From Fictibacillus macauensis ZFHKF-1 (GTDB taxonomy: Bacteria; Bacillota; Bacilli; Bacillales; Fictibacillaceae), in the NCBI RefSeq assembly GCF_000269865.1, contig NZ_AKKV01000024.1:186001-250000 (forward strand): a stretch of DNA of 64,000 nt, given 5' to 3'. The notes under the pieces were generated by a model. It was not told the origin of the DNA and did no database searches. It saw nothing but the letters and a program-made list of their open reading frames with translations. The stretch's first letter is position 1, and the number at the start of each line of letters is the position of its first letter. The translations under genes were made by a program, and so were the position numbers. Shown in pieces: positions 35,068 to 44,115 of this stretch.

Positions 35068-35430
35068 TTATTCTTCCTCTTGTTCAACCATTGGGCCATA
35101 AAGTTCTTCAAGTGGTTTCGTAATAATACGGTTGATGTCATTAATAATCATGCTCATACGTTGTTCTGTATTCATCAAGTTACTAATGATCGCATTTGCT
35201 TGTACATCTTGGAACATTTTTTGCGCTTTTTCCATCTCTTCAGGAGATACTTCTTCTCCCGTCATTTGCTTTTGTTGCAAGGATAGTTGAAGGTCGCGGA
35301 ATGAAGCAAATAGTGCTTGAGCTTCAGGATTTGCATTTACTTCATCGTAACATTTTTTTAGCGTTAGAAACTCTTCGCTTTCACGAAGACCTTTCTCTAG
35401 GCTGTATGCTAAATCATACATATTTGACAT
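35068..35430 (-). CDS. yheA: YlbF/YmcA-family protein YheA
   Basis: 120-residue all-helical protein (DUF964, YlbF/YmcA fold). MYDLAYSLEKGLRESEEF, FRDLQLSLQQKQMTGE and EQRMSMIINDINRIITKPLEELYG match YheA closely. Relatives YlbF and YmcA form part of the Y-complex for RNase Y-linked RNA processing; YheA itself has no assigned role. Lies downstream of yheB with a 47-base gap, as in B. subtilis. GAGGAAT-type ribosome site. Confidence 0.9.
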   Translation of the reverse strand: MSNMYDLAYSLEKGLRESEEFLTLKKCYDEVNANPEAQALFASFRDLQLSLQQKQMTGEEVSPEEMEKAQKMFQDVQANAIISNLMNTEQRMSMIINDINRIITKPLEELYGPMVEQEEE

Positions 35431-35477
35431 AATAATTCCTCCTTGTATTTAAAAATCCTTTACCACTATAACAGACG

Positions 35478-36614
35478 TTATAGAACTTGCACAATGAATG
35501 CTTGTAAAAACCCGATTGCTCCTCCAAGAATTGCACCAAGCCATGTAATCATTTTCAACTCTTTCTTAGCAACAGAAATAATAATTTCTTCTAATGTTTG
35601 TAAAGAAAACGTTTCTACTTGTTCCTCGACGATTTTTGCAAGCTGCAGCTTCTCTAATAATTCTGGTAACCGTTCAGTTAGCACCCCTAGTAAGCGCAGA
35701 ACCAACTGCGGAATATAGTTCTCGACAATTCTCTCTTTATATGGAGAGGGCATCGTATGAATCGGACGATGAAACAAATCATCAATAGGAAGCTGTTCCA
35801 TTATTTTTTCAGAAGCAAGAACGACGAGTTTCTCCGTTGCCACTAAATGATCGATGACAGCCATGTTTCCTGATTTTACTGCTTCCCATTCTTGAACTAA
35901 TAAATGGCTGACCGTTTCTTTAGTTTGTGGTTGCTGCAGAAGCTTAATTAACTCTGGTTGCAGCTTCTCTACAATGCTCGTGTTTCCAAGAAACATAGAT
36001 AGCATATTAACTAGCATGCCTCGCTCGGCAAGAAAAGCGTCTACTCCTTTAGATAACGTTTGCTTCCCTACTTCACTTTGTAAAAAAACAACGCCTTTAT
36101 GTAAAATATAGCTAGAAAGCTCCTTCACTTTATCATCAAGTGAATGGAGGACGTGATCTGGTAAAACATCGCTTACTTTTTGCGTTTTTACACGTTGAAT
36201 ATAATCGGTCAGTTTTTCCGTTAAAAACGCGCGTGCCTTATTGCTTACGGTTTCCGAGCCATTCGTTAGCTGCGCGTGCTTGGCTAAAAACTGATGTAAT
36301 GTCAATTCACTATCTAGTAGCTTCTTAACTTCTAGCTGACTAAACTGCGTCATTTCCTTCACAAATGTTGGGTCCGTTAACTTCTTTTGCAATCCTTGAG
36401 GAGTGATTAAGTGTTTATTTACTGTTTCCCCTAATTGAACCGCAATTTGGTTTCGGCGTTTCGGAATCAGGCCCGGCGTAAACGGAACATGAAACTTTCC
36501 GATGCGCCATGGGTTATAAGGCCGAAATAACATTCGAATCGCAATTAAATTTGTTAATCCACCGATCACCGCTCCTACGACGACCAAAAATAATAGTTCA
36601 ATCCACATATTCAT
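35478..36614 (-). CDS. yheB: DUF445 membrane protein YheB
   Basis: 378 residues from the ATG at 36612-36614 (GGAGA site); an upstream extension of 25 codons has no ribosome site. N-terminal membrane helix with the DUF445 motif GAVIGGLTNLIAIRMLFRPY and FTPGLIPKRRNQIA, a long helical middle (about 80-340), and a C-terminal membrane helix GAILGGAIGFLQAFIVQVL. Typical YheB layout with both ends in the membrane. Function unknown. Divergent from the YheD-like gene. Confidence 0.88.
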   Translation of the reverse strand: MNMWIELLFLVVVGAVIGGLTNLIAIRMLFRPYNPWRIGKFHVPFTPGLIPKRRNQIAVQLGETVNKHLITPQGLQKKLTDPTFVKEMTQFSQLEVKKLLDSELTLHQFLAKHAQLTNGSETVSNKARAFLTEKLTDYIQRVKTQKVSDVLPDHVLHSLDDKVKELSSYILHKGVVFLQSEVGKQTLSKGVDAFLAERGMLVNMLSMFLGNTSIVEKLQPELIKLLQQPQTKETVSHLLVQEWEAVKSGNMAVIDHLVATEKLVVLASEKIMEQLPIDDLFHRPIHTMPSPYKERIVENYIPQLVLRLLGVLTERLPELLEKLQLAKIVEEQVETFSLQTLEEIIISVAKKELKMITWLGAILGGAIGFLQAFIVQVL

Positions 36615-36709
36615 TGTTTTGTCTCCTATTTTTAGGCACTTTTTTCTCTTTGCTTTCATAGTATACGATATTGACTCTTTTCTAATCAAACGTAACAGAG
36701 GAGGAAGTT

Positions 36710-38059
36710 ATGTCGCTTATTCCTTTAAAGGTTACAGATGCTACATCTCACACGCTCTTCATTCCACAATGGCTTTCTGTTGATGTGACAAAAACGGTTT
36801 CCGTTTCCTTTGGATTAGCCGTTGTCTCTTGCTCCATTCGCTATCATTCTTACAATGAAATTCACCTGTCTCGCTCATTATGGCACAAACTAGCCATTCC
36901 ATATGAAACGACAATCTCAGTTCACGTAAAAGATTCCACACTGCAGCTTGGACCGTTAATCGGCATTTACACGACAGGAGTGGGTCGCTCTGCTGTTCGT
37001 CCTGCTGGAGAACGATCTGAACACTTTAAAAAATTATTACAAGCAGGCCACTCTCTTGGCGGCTATTATTTCTTATTCGGGCCTGAACAGGTGGATGAAG
37101 TTTCCCAAAAAATTAAAGGGTACTTTTATCATAATAACAAATGGCAAGATTATAGCGTTCCTTTCCCTGTAGTCCTGTACAATCAAGTACCTACACGACG
37201 TGCTGAGCAAAGTGATAAATGTCAACAGATGATGAAACAATTAACGCAGCAGTGGCATATTCCAATGTTCAATCCTTCTTTTTTTAATAAATGGGATGTA
37301 CATGAATGTTTGTCATCTCACGCACAAGCCGCTCCTTATTTACCTTATACCGTCTTAAATCCTGATAAGTCTACTCTGGATCAGATGTTATCACGCTTTG
37401 GTACCCTCTTTCTTAAGCCGACAACTGGCAGTCGAGGACGTGGTGTCCTCTCAATCTCGAAAGAAAGCAATGGAGAGTACCACTGTAGACGACAAATTCA
37501 CAATACAACACATCTCCATACGTATGATAACTTAGCGACGCTTACTTCTGAAATTCAAAATACTGCACTCATTGTGCAGCAAGGTATTCAATTACTTTCT
37601 CACGACAATGGGCCACTTGATTTTCGTGTTCATACAAATAAAGATGGGCAAGGTCGATGGATCATTAGTGCGATTGGTGCAAAGCTCGCTGGCACCCATG
37701 CTATTACAACGCATTTAACCTACGGTGGAAAAGCGCTAAAAATTCATCAGCTATTTTCAAGCTATCGAACAAAATCTGTGTTATTTGCCTTAAAGGAAGC
37801 CGCGCTCACGTTAAGTAAAGCGCTTGATGATTGCACCTCTGGAATCATAGGCGAAATTGGTTTTGACTTAGGAATGGATCAACAAGGAAAAGTATGGATG
37901 ATTGAAGCAAATTCTAAGCCTGGTAGACATTTATTTGCACACGCTTCTTTTCGAGAAGAAGAATATGCGACCCGTTGCCTCCCTTTACAATTTGCACAAT
38001 ACTTAGCCTCTACTCAATCAGAACTCAGAAGTCGTTTTCAAGCACCTTATCTTTTATGA
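36710..38059 (+). CDS. YheC/YheD-family ATP-grasp protein (spore-coat associated)
   Basis: 449 residues, close to YheD (453). N-terminal beta domain with LGPLIGIYTTG (about 80-95), then an ATP-grasp domain (about 190-440) with LFLKPTTGSRGRGVLSI, IVQQGIQLLS, FRVHTNKDGQGRW and GEIGFDLGMDQQGKVWMIEANSKPGR (metal-binding Glu/Asn). Family members are endospore coat proteins in B. subtilis; a ligase reaction is expected from the fold but not known. GAGGAGG six bases before the ATG. Head-to-head with yheB. Confidence 0.85.
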   Translation: MSLIPLKVTDATSHTLFIPQWLSVDVTKTVSVSFGLAVVSCSIRYHSYNEIHLSRSLWHKLAIPYETTISVHVKDSTLQLGPLIGIYTTGVGRSAVRPAGERSEHFKKLLQAGHSLGGYYFLFGPEQVDEVSQKIKGYFYHNNKWQDYSVPFPVVLYNQVPTRRAEQSDKCQQMMKQLTQQWHIPMFNPSFFNKWDVHECLSSHAQAAPYLPYTVLNPDKSTLDQMLSRFGTLFLKPTTGSRGRGVLSISKESNGEYHCRRQIHNTTHLHTYDNLATLTSEIQNTALIVQQGIQLLSHDNGPLDFRVHTNKDGQGRWIISAIGAKLAGTHAITTHLTYGGKALKIHQLFSSYRTKSVLFALKEAALTLSKALDDCTSGIIGEIGFDLGMDQQGKVWMIEANSKPGRHLFAHASFREEEYATRCLPLQFAQYLASTQSELRSRFQAPYLL

Positions 38060-38107
38060 TGACGTTTCTTCACGTATACTATAGAAAACACTTGTACGGA
38101 GGAAGCC

Positions 38108-38971
38108 ATGTGGAATCAACTTCAAGCGTATTACGGTCAGCATTTCGTAACCTCATCTGATACTCCTGAACACTTTGACTGGTTTGTAACAGAGAATCAA
38201 GAACGATTTGGGATCAAAAAAAGTGTGTTATCAGAAAAAGAGCACGCGTTACTGAAAGCGCTTTTTAAAGAATGTGGCGATGAAACGTTATCATCAGTTC
38301 AACAACAATGGAAGCAGCTCTTAGGTGGAGAACCTTTAACTTTTGATACGCCCCCGTCCTATCGTTTTCTTTATTTTTTCTTAAAAGGCGCAGTTAAAGA
38401 TCAGCACGCACTCATGGAAGCCATCAGCAGCTTCTTTTCAGAACAGGCCATCATTTTACTACTCTCACCAACAGAAGGAATTATTATTGAAAGCATGTAC
38501 GAACAGGACGTTCCTTATGAGGAAATAAAAACGACACTTACAGCGGACTTCTACGTAGAACTTGACCTTTTCATCGGAAAATGGCAACAGGAGTTAGCTA
38601 CAAGTAAAAGGATTTATGAGCAGGAGCGCGCTCTTTTTTTTCAAGCGCGTCCTCACTTAGTAGCGCAGAATGTTTATTTTCAAGAAGACTTACTTCCCGC
38701 CCTCCTATTATCACAGGTCGAGCCGGTAATCGACTCTTTTCTTACAGAGTTGATTCCTCAAGACTTATCCAATGACCGCGAGCTGATGCATAGTATTCAC
38801 GTTTACTTAGAAAGTAATAGGAACATATCGGCAGCTGCAAAAACGTTATATATCCATCGCAATAGTCTGCAATATCGTGTAGATAAATTCATCGATAAAA
38901 GTGGACTAGATGTAAAACAATTCAAACAAGCCGTTGCTGTTTATTTTGCTTTATTACGTCAAATGAGATAA
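38108..38971 (+). CDS. PucR/CdaR-type helix-turn-helix regulator
   Basis: 287 residues. The C-terminal 60 residues carry the PucR-type HTH: YLESNRNISAAAKTLYIHRN followed by SLQYRVDKFIDKSGLD. The first 220 residues are helical and not a recognised ligand domain. Often such regulators respond to metabolites and control neighbouring transport or catabolic genes; the next gene, msmX, encodes the shared ATPase of sugar importers, so control of msmX is possible but unproven, especially as a strong terminator separates them. GGAGGAAGCC precedes the ATG. Confidence 0.75.
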   Translation: MWNQLQAYYGQHFVTSSDTPEHFDWFVTENQERFGIKKSVLSEKEHALLKALFKECGDETLSSVQQQWKQLLGGEPLTFDTPPSYRFLYFFLKGAVKDQHALMEAISSFFSEQAIILLLSPTEGIIIESMYEQDVPYEEIKTTLTADFYVELDLFIGKWQQELATSKRIYEQERALFFQARPHLVAQNVYFQEDLLPALLLSQVEPVIDSFLTELIPQDLSNDRELMHSIHVYLESNRNISAAAKTLYIHRNSLQYRVDKFIDKSGLDVKQFKQAVAVYFALLRQMR

Positions 38972-38976
38972 AACGA

Positions 38977-39017
38977 GGACAGATTTGTGCAGTTTGCACA
39001 AATCTGTCCCTTATTTT
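38977..39017 (+). terminator. Terminator after the PucR-type gene
   Basis: GGACAGATTTGTGCA / TGCACAAATCTGTCC 15-bp perfect stem followed by TTATTTTT. Confidence 0.9.
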
Positions 39018-39095
39018 TGTAAGCGATTCCACTATACGTAATCCTTTACGTTTTATACAATAACACTAGACATTTACATCAGGGAGGAATACTTA

Positions 39096-40193
39096 ATGGC
39101 TAGCATTTCTTTAAAAAAAGTAGTAAAACGCTATGATAATAACGTAACAGCCGTACACGGCTTCGATCTCGATATACAAGATAAAGAATTTATTGTTTTC
39201 GTTGGACCATCTGGTTGTGGTAAATCAACAACGCTTCGCATGATTGCTGGTCTTGAAGAAATTTCTGATGGAAAATTAATGATTGATAGCGTTGTAGTGA
39301 ATGACGTGGCACCTAAAGACAGAGATATTGCCATGGTTTTTCAGAACTATGCGCTTTATCCTCACATGAACGTATACGATAACATGGCGTTCGGCTTAAA
39401 GCTCCGTAAATTTTCAAAAGATGAAATTAAAAAGCGTGTAACCGATGCTGCTCGTATTCTCGGGCTTGAACAATATCTGGATCGTAAACCAAAAGCATTA
39501 TCAGGCGGACAACGTCAGCGCGTCGCACTAGGACGAGCCATTGTTCGTGATGCAAAAGTATTTTTAATGGATGAACCTCTGTCAAATTTAGATGCAAAGC
39601 TGCGTGTACAAATGCGAGCGGAAATTACGAAGTTACACCAGCGTCTGCAAACAACGACGATCTATGTAACACATGACCAAACCGAGGCCATGACGATGGC
39701 TTCTCGTATCGTTGTTATGAAAGACGGTCACATCCAACAAGTTGGCACACCGAAAGAAGTATACGATGCACCACAAAACATATTTGTCGGTGGGTTTATC
39801 GGTAGCCCTGCTATGAACTTTTTAAATGGAAAGATTGAAGAAGGATTTTTCGTTATTGGTGATGTGAGAATCGCCATTCCAGGTGGAAAAATGAAAATGC
39901 TTCAAGACCGTGGCTATTTTAATAAGGAAGTTGTTCTTGGCATTCGTCCTGAAGATCTTCACGATGAACCATTATTTCTAGCGTCTTCTGCCAATACAAA
40001 AGTAAGTACGACGATTGAATTGGCAGAAATGATGGGAGCGGAAACATATCTCCATACCTCCATTGATCAACAAACCTATATCGCTCGTGTAGATTCCAGA
40101 ACACATGTGCAAAATGGACAAACCATTGAACTTGCTTTTGATATGAATAAAGCACATTTCTTTGACCGAGAATCTGAACTTCGCATTCAATAG
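39096..40193 (+). CDS. msmX: Multi-sugar ABC importer ATPase MsmX
   Basis: 365 residues, the exact length of B. subtilis MsmX. Walker A GPSGCGKST (37-45), Q-loop FQNYALYPHM, signature LSGGQRQRVALGRA, Walker B VFLMDEPLSNLDAKL, H-loop VTHDQTEAMT, and a C-terminal OB-type regulatory domain (about 240-365) with LGIRPEDLHDE. MsmX energises several CUT1 sugar importers (maltodextrin, arabinan, galactan oligomers) in trans. No permease genes of that type are nearby, in line with an orphan, shared ATPase. Own terminator. Confidence 0.92.
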   Translation: MASISLKKVVKRYDNNVTAVHGFDLDIQDKEFIVFVGPSGCGKSTTLRMIAGLEEISDGKLMIDSVVVNDVAPKDRDIAMVFQNYALYPHMNVYDNMAFGLKLRKFSKDEIKKRVTDAARILGLEQYLDRKPKALSGGQRQRVALGRAIVRDAKVFLMDEPLSNLDAKLRVQMRAEITKLHQRLQTTTIYVTHDQTEAMTMASRIVVMKDGHIQQVGTPKEVYDAPQNIFVGGFIGSPAMNFLNGKIEEGFFVIGDVRIAIPGGKMKMLQDRGYFNKEVVLGIRPEDLHDEPLFLASSANTKVSTTIELAEMMGAETYLHTSIDQQTYIARVDSRTHVQNGQTIELAFDMNKAHFFDRESELRIQ

Positions 40194-40202
40194 CTTTCAT
40201 GC

Positions 40203-40252
40203 AAAAGGATGAAGACAGTAATCAGCATTTTAACCTGTCTTCATCCTTTTTT
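40203..40252 (+). terminator. Terminator after msmX
   Basis: AAAAGGATGAAGACAG / CTGTCTTCATCCTTTT 16-bp perfect stem with T-run. Confidence 0.92.
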
Positions 40253-40409
40253 GTCGTAAAAGAGGTTTGCTTAGGTTGCAAAAGTGGAAAAGCTAGTTCG
40301 AAGTCAAGAAATCCCTCTTTTTTTCATCTTTTCGCCTCGTCACACATTTTTTATTTTTTTCATGATTTAAGGTCAACTTTCTTCTATTTTAGGGAATAAT
40401 GTTTTATCA

Positions 40410-40438
40410 TTGACATCGTTCCAATTACTGATTAAAAT
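40410..40438 (+). promoter_or_regulatory. Sigma-A promoter of the amino-acid transporter pair
   Basis: TTGACA (40410-40415), 17-base spacer, TAAAAT (40433-40438), 79 bases before the lipoprotein start. Confidence 0.75.
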
Positions 40439-40516
40439 AACTAAAGAATTCATACCTGTTTTATCGGTTTAAATTACAAAAATAATCCAATACAGGATAT
40501 TTACGGAGGTACTAAA

Positions 40517-41281
40517 ATGAAAAAGCTATGGGCTACTCTCATGGTTTCTGCTTTAATCGTAGGAGTTCTTGCTGCTTGCGGCGGGAAGAATGATTCCAAC
40601 AAAAAAGAACTTACGATTGGAACGGAAGCTACATATCCCCCATTCTCATATCGTGATACAAAAACAAACGAAGTTGTAGGGTTTGATGTTGACGTTGCTA
40701 AAGAAGTAGCGAAACGTTTAGACATGGAGCCAAAAGTCGTTCCAACTGAATTTAAAGATTTATTTAACTCTCTTGGTAGCCGCTTTGACATGATTGCCAA
40801 CCAAATTGCAGTGAAGCCAGATCGCGAAAAGAAATACGGTCTCTCTGACATTTATACGTATTCTAGTGGTAAACTCATCGTAAATAAAGACAACACAGAC
40901 ATTAAAGAATTAAGCGATTTAAAAGGAAAAACGGTCGGAACAACTCAAGGAAGTAACTATGCCGTTCAAGCCGAGAAAGCTGGAGCTAAGCTAAAATACT
41001 ATCCTGGAATTGCCCAAGTGTTAGCTGATTTAGATGCACACCGAGTTGATGCAGCCTTAAACGATAAATTATTTATTCTGAACCAATTAAAAGATTCCAA
41101 ATACAACGTGAAGGCAGTTGGCAAAGATTTTGATCCAAGCAAAATTGCGTTTACGTTCGCAAAAGATAACAAAGACTTAAAAGAAAAAGTAAATAAGGCG
41201 TTAGCTGAAATGAAAAAGGACGGCACTCTTGCGAAAATTTCCAAAAAGTACTTTGGAGCAGACGTAACTCGTGAGCAGTGA
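40517..41281 (+). CDS. Amino-acid ABC transporter substrate-binding lipoprotein (cystine-type)
   Basis: 254 residues. Signal peptide with lipobox LAAC (Cys about 21) and family 3 solute-binding core: LTIGTEATYPPFSYRD, GFDVDVAKEVAKRL, FDMIANQIAVKPDREKKY, LKGKTVGTTQGSNYA and C-terminal GTLAKISKKYFG. It resembles cystine-binding TcyA/TcyK proteins most; polar amino-acid specificity in general is safe. Strong promoter and GGAGGT site. Overlaps the permease gene by 11 bases, indicating coupling. Confidence 0.88.
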   Translation: MKKLWATLMVSALIVGVLAACGGKNDSNKKELTIGTEATYPPFSYRDTKTNEVVGFDVDVAKEVAKRLDMEPKVVPTEFKDLFNSLGSRFDMIANQIAVKPDREKKYGLSDIYTYSSGKLIVNKDNTDIKELSDLKGKTVGTTQGSNYAVQAEKAGAKLKYYPGIAQVLADLDAHRVDAALNDKLFILNQLKDSKYNVKAVGKDFDPSKIAFTFAKDNKDLKEKVNKALAEMKKDGTLAKISKKYFGADVTREQ

Positions 41282-41927
41282 TTGGCAATATATGCTCGAC
41301 TCCCTTCCCTTTCTACTGCAAGCCGCTATCATTACGGTCTTGCTTAGTGCGGGAGGGATTGTCGGATCTCTTATATTTGCACTTATCATTGCACTGTGTC
41401 GCATGTCGACCAATCGAGTTCTTTCTTGGATTGCTCGTACGTATATTTCCTTTTTCCGAGGAACGCCCTTATTAATTCAATTATTTATCATCTATTATGG
41501 TTTCCGTTTCTTAATTAATTTTGAAGGCTGGCAAGCAGCCTTAATTGGTTTAATTCTTCACTTTAGTGCCTACATCGCTGAAACGTATCGAGGAGCGATT
41601 CAATCAATTCCAAAAGGACAGTGGGAAGCTGCAAACTCTCTTGGAATGAGTTACTTGCAAACCTTTCGAGAGGTTATTTTCCCACAAGCATGGCGGATTG
41701 CCATTCCTGCTGTATGGAATTCATTAATTGATATCGTAAAATCCTCCTCACTCGCTTCTGCTATTGCTGTAGATGAACTTACAGCGATTGCTAATCAGCG
41801 AAGTGCAGCTAGTCTAATCATCCTTCCCGTGTTGATGGAAGCAGCCGTTATGTATTGGCTTTTCTCCGTCATTTTAGAATGGGCGAGAGAACGAATTGAA
41901 AGAAAACTTCGGTTACCAAACGAATGA
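41271..41927 (+). CDS. Amino-acid ABC transporter permease (cystine-type, HisM/TcyB family)
   Basis: 218 residues, about five membrane segments, with the EAA loop ETYRGAIQSIPKGQWEAANSLGMS and the family 3 permease motif FFRGTPLLIQLFIIYYG. GTG start inside the lipoprotein gene (GGAG 12 bases upstream); an ATG at 41292 is an alternative. The usual third gene, the ATP-binding subunit, is absent: a terminator follows directly. The transporter must borrow an ATPase encoded elsewhere. Confidence 0.88.
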   Translation: MSSDWQYMLDSLPFLLQAAIITVLLSAGGIVGSLIFALIIALCRMSTNRVLSWIARTYISFFRGTPLLIQLFIIYYGFRFLINFEGWQAALIGLILHFSAYIAETYRGAIQSIPKGQWEAANSLGMSYLQTFREVIFPQAWRIAIPAVWNSLIDIVKSSSLASAIAVDELTAIANQRSAASLIILPVLMEAAVMYWLFSVILEWARERIERKLRLPNE

Positions 41928-41930
41928 TAA

Positions 41931-41958
41931 AAACCACCTTGCCGGTGGTTTTTTTTTG
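41931..41958 (+). terminator. Terminator after the permease gene
   Basis: AAACCACC-TTGCC-GGTGGTTT followed by TTTTTTT. Confidence 0.9.
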
Positions 41959-41964
41959 CATAAG

Positions 41965-41989
41965 AAAGAGGAGGATTTCTCCTCCTCTT
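41965..41989 (-). terminator. Terminator after the SASP gene
   Basis: AAGAGGAGG / CCTCCTCTT stem with TTTCTT in the minus direction. Confidence 0.7.
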
Positions 41990-42007
41990 ACAGCCATGAA
42001 TATAGAG

Positions 42008-42208
42008 TTATCGAGCTGATCCGCTAATTTGCTGTTGAGCCATCGCTACAAGACGCTTAGTGATTTCTCCACCAACAGATCCGTTTTGACGAGCTGTTGT
42101 GTCAGCACCTAATTGTACACCAAATTCAGAAGCGATTTCGTACTTCATTTGGTCAAGAGCTTGTTGTGCTCCTGGCACTACTAATTGGTTGTTTGAGTTG
42201 TTTGCCAT
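42008..42208 (-). CDS. Alpha/beta-type small acid-soluble spore protein
   Basis: 66 residues. The germination protease site is visible in [14 protein letters not shown] and the DNA-binding block in [16 protein letters not shown], both hallmarks of alpha/beta SASPs that coat spore DNA. Position matches sspB of B. subtilis (next to the yhe genes), but the family has several near-identical members. Start at 42206-42208 with GAGGAGGTGAT before it. The upstream dyad at 42231-42259 fits a sigma-G promoter, so expression in the forespore is expected. Confidence 0.95.
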   Translation of the reverse strand: MANNSNNQLVVPGAQQALDQMKYEIASEFGVQLGADTTARQNGSVGGEITKRLVAMAQQQISGSAR

Positions 42209-42230
42209 TGATATCACCTCCTCTTGAATC

Positions 42231-42259
42231 TATTGTGCTTCATTTCGAAAATGATATAC
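42231..42259 (-). promoter_or_regulatory. Sigma-G-type promoter of the SASP gene
   Basis: In the minus direction GTATA (-35), 17 bases, CACAATA (-10), ending 22 bases before the start codon. Close to the G(A/C/T)AT(A/G)-N17/18-CATNNTA consensus. Confidence 0.6.
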
Positions 42260-42355
42260 GTACGATTTTTTCCAATTACACCCTGATTTAAAAAACGCGT
42301 TCATAACGGTTTAGGTAGTAGAAAGAAGGGTACATTGAAGATGAGGTGATTAACA

Positions 42356-42691
42356 ATGGATTCATTACAAATAGTTGAACTAAAAAAGACGTTAAACAAC
42401 TGGATTCCAGCTCATATTTCAATAAAAAAAGAAGAACAAGACGACATTGATTATATTCACATCTCATTAGAAAAAGCTACGTTTGAACAGCGACAAACGA
42501 TTGACGACTATGTTTCCGATCATGTTCTTTTTTTACACGGTACAGCTTTTAATGAAGATCATGGCCAAGAAACACAACTCCCTTCCCTGCGCTATGAAAT
42601 ACCGCTCGACGGAATCGACCATATTCAAATCGCTGAAAGTAAACTAACCTTTACAACCGATCGAGGGAACTATACAATCACAAACGCTTAA
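42356..42691 (+). CDS. Hypothetical 111-residue protein
   Basis: Not recognised. An acidic soluble protein with no signal or membrane segment; predicted alternating helix and strands, with the polar C-terminus TFTTDRGNYTITNA. GATGAGGTGATT precedes the ATG and a terminator shared with hemAT follows, so it looks like a genuine single gene. Divergent from the SASP gene. Confidence 0.65.
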   Translation: MDSLQIVELKKTLNNWIPAHISIKKEEQDDIDYIHISLEKATFEQRQTIDDYVSDHVLFLHGTAFNEDHGQETQLPSLRYEIPLDGIDHIQIAESKLTFTTDRGNYTITNA

Positions 42692-42698
42692 CAACAAA

Positions 42699-42728
42699 AA
42701 GGTCCACTCCCAGAGGGTTGTGGACCTT
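42699..42728. terminator. Terminator between the hypothetical gene and hemAT
   Basis: AAGGTCCAC / GTGGACCTT 9-bp perfect stem between converging genes. Confidence 0.8.
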
Positions 42729-42734
42729 ACATAT

Positions 42735-44039
42735 TTAGAGCTGATCAAGTGTTTGCGCTAACTGAGTGGCTGAACCTGCAATTTGAGCAATAGCTCGTTC
42801 CATTTCTTCAATGACTTGAGAAATCTCATACACCTTTTCACCAACTAATTGACTTTCATGCTGACTTCCATCAACCTTTTCCATAATTTCTTCAAAAAAC
42901 GTATGAAGCTTTCCTACCTCTGTCGTATTCTGTTCAAACCATGTTTTTATCTCTTGTACTGACGTCGATGCAAAATCCATACGGATGCTTGTTCGATCTA
43001 TATATTGAGCTACTCCTGCCACCGATTGTTTCGTTTGTTCAGCAAGTTTGCGCACTTCACCCGCTACAACAGCAAAGCCTTTCCCAAGTTCTCCTGCTCG
43101 CGCCGCTTCAATTGCTGCATTTAACGCCAACAAATTCGTCTGTTCAGCAATCCCTTTTACAAGATCTACAATTTCAATCATTCCTATAGCATCTTCTTTT
43201 AGCAACTTAATTTCATCGGCAATTTGCGTCATTTTTTCTTCAATTTGCTGAACAGATTGAAGATGTTGCTTAATTTGTTGTTCTCCCTCTTTTGCCTTCG
43301 TAGCTACTACAGAACTATAGTCAGCACTTTCGCGTGCATAGTGTGAGACAGAAGAGGACTGATGATGAAGCTGTTCAATAGAAGCACTCGTCTCTTGGGC
43401 TATTGCTGCTAATTGCTCAGAAGCGTCTGTGACGTGCAAGGCGATTTTATTCTTTATATGCTCTTTCTCTATCCTTTCATTTGCTACTTCGAGCGCAAAT
43501 GCATCTAAGACAAGCTGTTGTTCAATATTAATAATTTTCGTAACAGCTTCCATCACCTTTTGACGCAACTCATCAGTCACCGCTTCCGAAATCACTTCAA
43601 AAAGAGATAGCTGTAACACTTGAAAAGAAGATATATACCATTTAGGTTCTAATCCAATTTTAAAGTGCATAGCGGCAATCTTTTTTCTTTTTTCTAAATA
43701 AGCATCATCAAGAACACCATTAAACATCTCAATAAGATGCACTTCAAATGTTTTTTGTAACTGTTCTAGGGAACTATGGTGCTCAATCATTGATCGTAAC
43801 GGAGGAACTGCTACAATCGCTCCATAAAAGGGTGTTACAATCTTCGTCACATGCTGAGCAATGATAGGTTGCACTTGGCGAAGAACCGTAAGATCACGTA
43901 GTTCCAAAGAAATCATGTGTAACTGTTGTTGAATGACCTCATCCGTTATAGATAAGCTTACAGATTGTTCTTCTGACATTTCCACAGTGATGGTTGAATT
44001 CATAGGATTCTTTTTGTTATTTCTTAAAAATCGAAGCAC
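42735..44039 (-). CDS. hemAT: Haem-based aerotactic transducer HemAT
   Basis: 434-residue soluble chemoreceptor that binds oxygen by a globin-coupled sensor and signals to CheA. Sensor domain about residues 30-190, with proximal His in [16 protein letters not shown], the segment conserved in B. subtilis HemAT. Signalling domain about 200-434, with the hairpin tip [28 protein letters not shown]-type sequence in part and [13 protein letters not shown]. No membrane segments. Indicates a motile, oxygen-responsive organism. Monocistronic. Confidence 0.92.
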   Translation of the reverse strand: MLRFLRNNKKNPMNSTITVEMSEEQSVSLSITDEVIQQQLHMISLELRDLTVLRQVQPIIAQHVTKIVTPFYGAIVAVPPLRSMIEHHSSLEQLQKTFEVHLIEMFNGVLDDAYLEKRKKIAAMHFKIGLEPKWYISSFQVLQLSLFEVISEAVTDELRQKVMEAVTKIINIEQQLVLDAFALEVANERIEKEHIKNKIALHVTDASEQLAAIAQETSASIEQLHHQSSSVSHYARESADYSSVVATKAKEGEQQIKQHLQSVQQIEEKMTQIADEIKLLKEDAIGMIEIVDLVKGIAEQTNLLALNAAIEAARAGELGKGFAVVAGEVRKLAEQTKQSVAGVAQYIDRTSIRMDFASTSVQEIKTWFEQNTTEVGKLHTFFEEIMEKVDGSQHESQLVGEKVYEISQVIEEMERAIAQIAGSATQLAQTLDQL

Positions 44040-44115
44040 GTTCTCTCTCCTCTATGTAAATCCTTTTTACTATATATCGTCACTCATGCTTCTTTTTTCA
44101 TAGAGGAGAGAAGAT

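Noticed and set aside
35478-36614. Plus-strand frames opposite yheB
   Set aside because: Short shadows of a long conserved gene without start signals.
40253-40409. T-box or S-box leader before the amino-acid transporter genes
   Set aside because: No conserved T-box bulge sequence, specifier loop or SAM aptamer core; the clear promoter lies downstream of this stretch.
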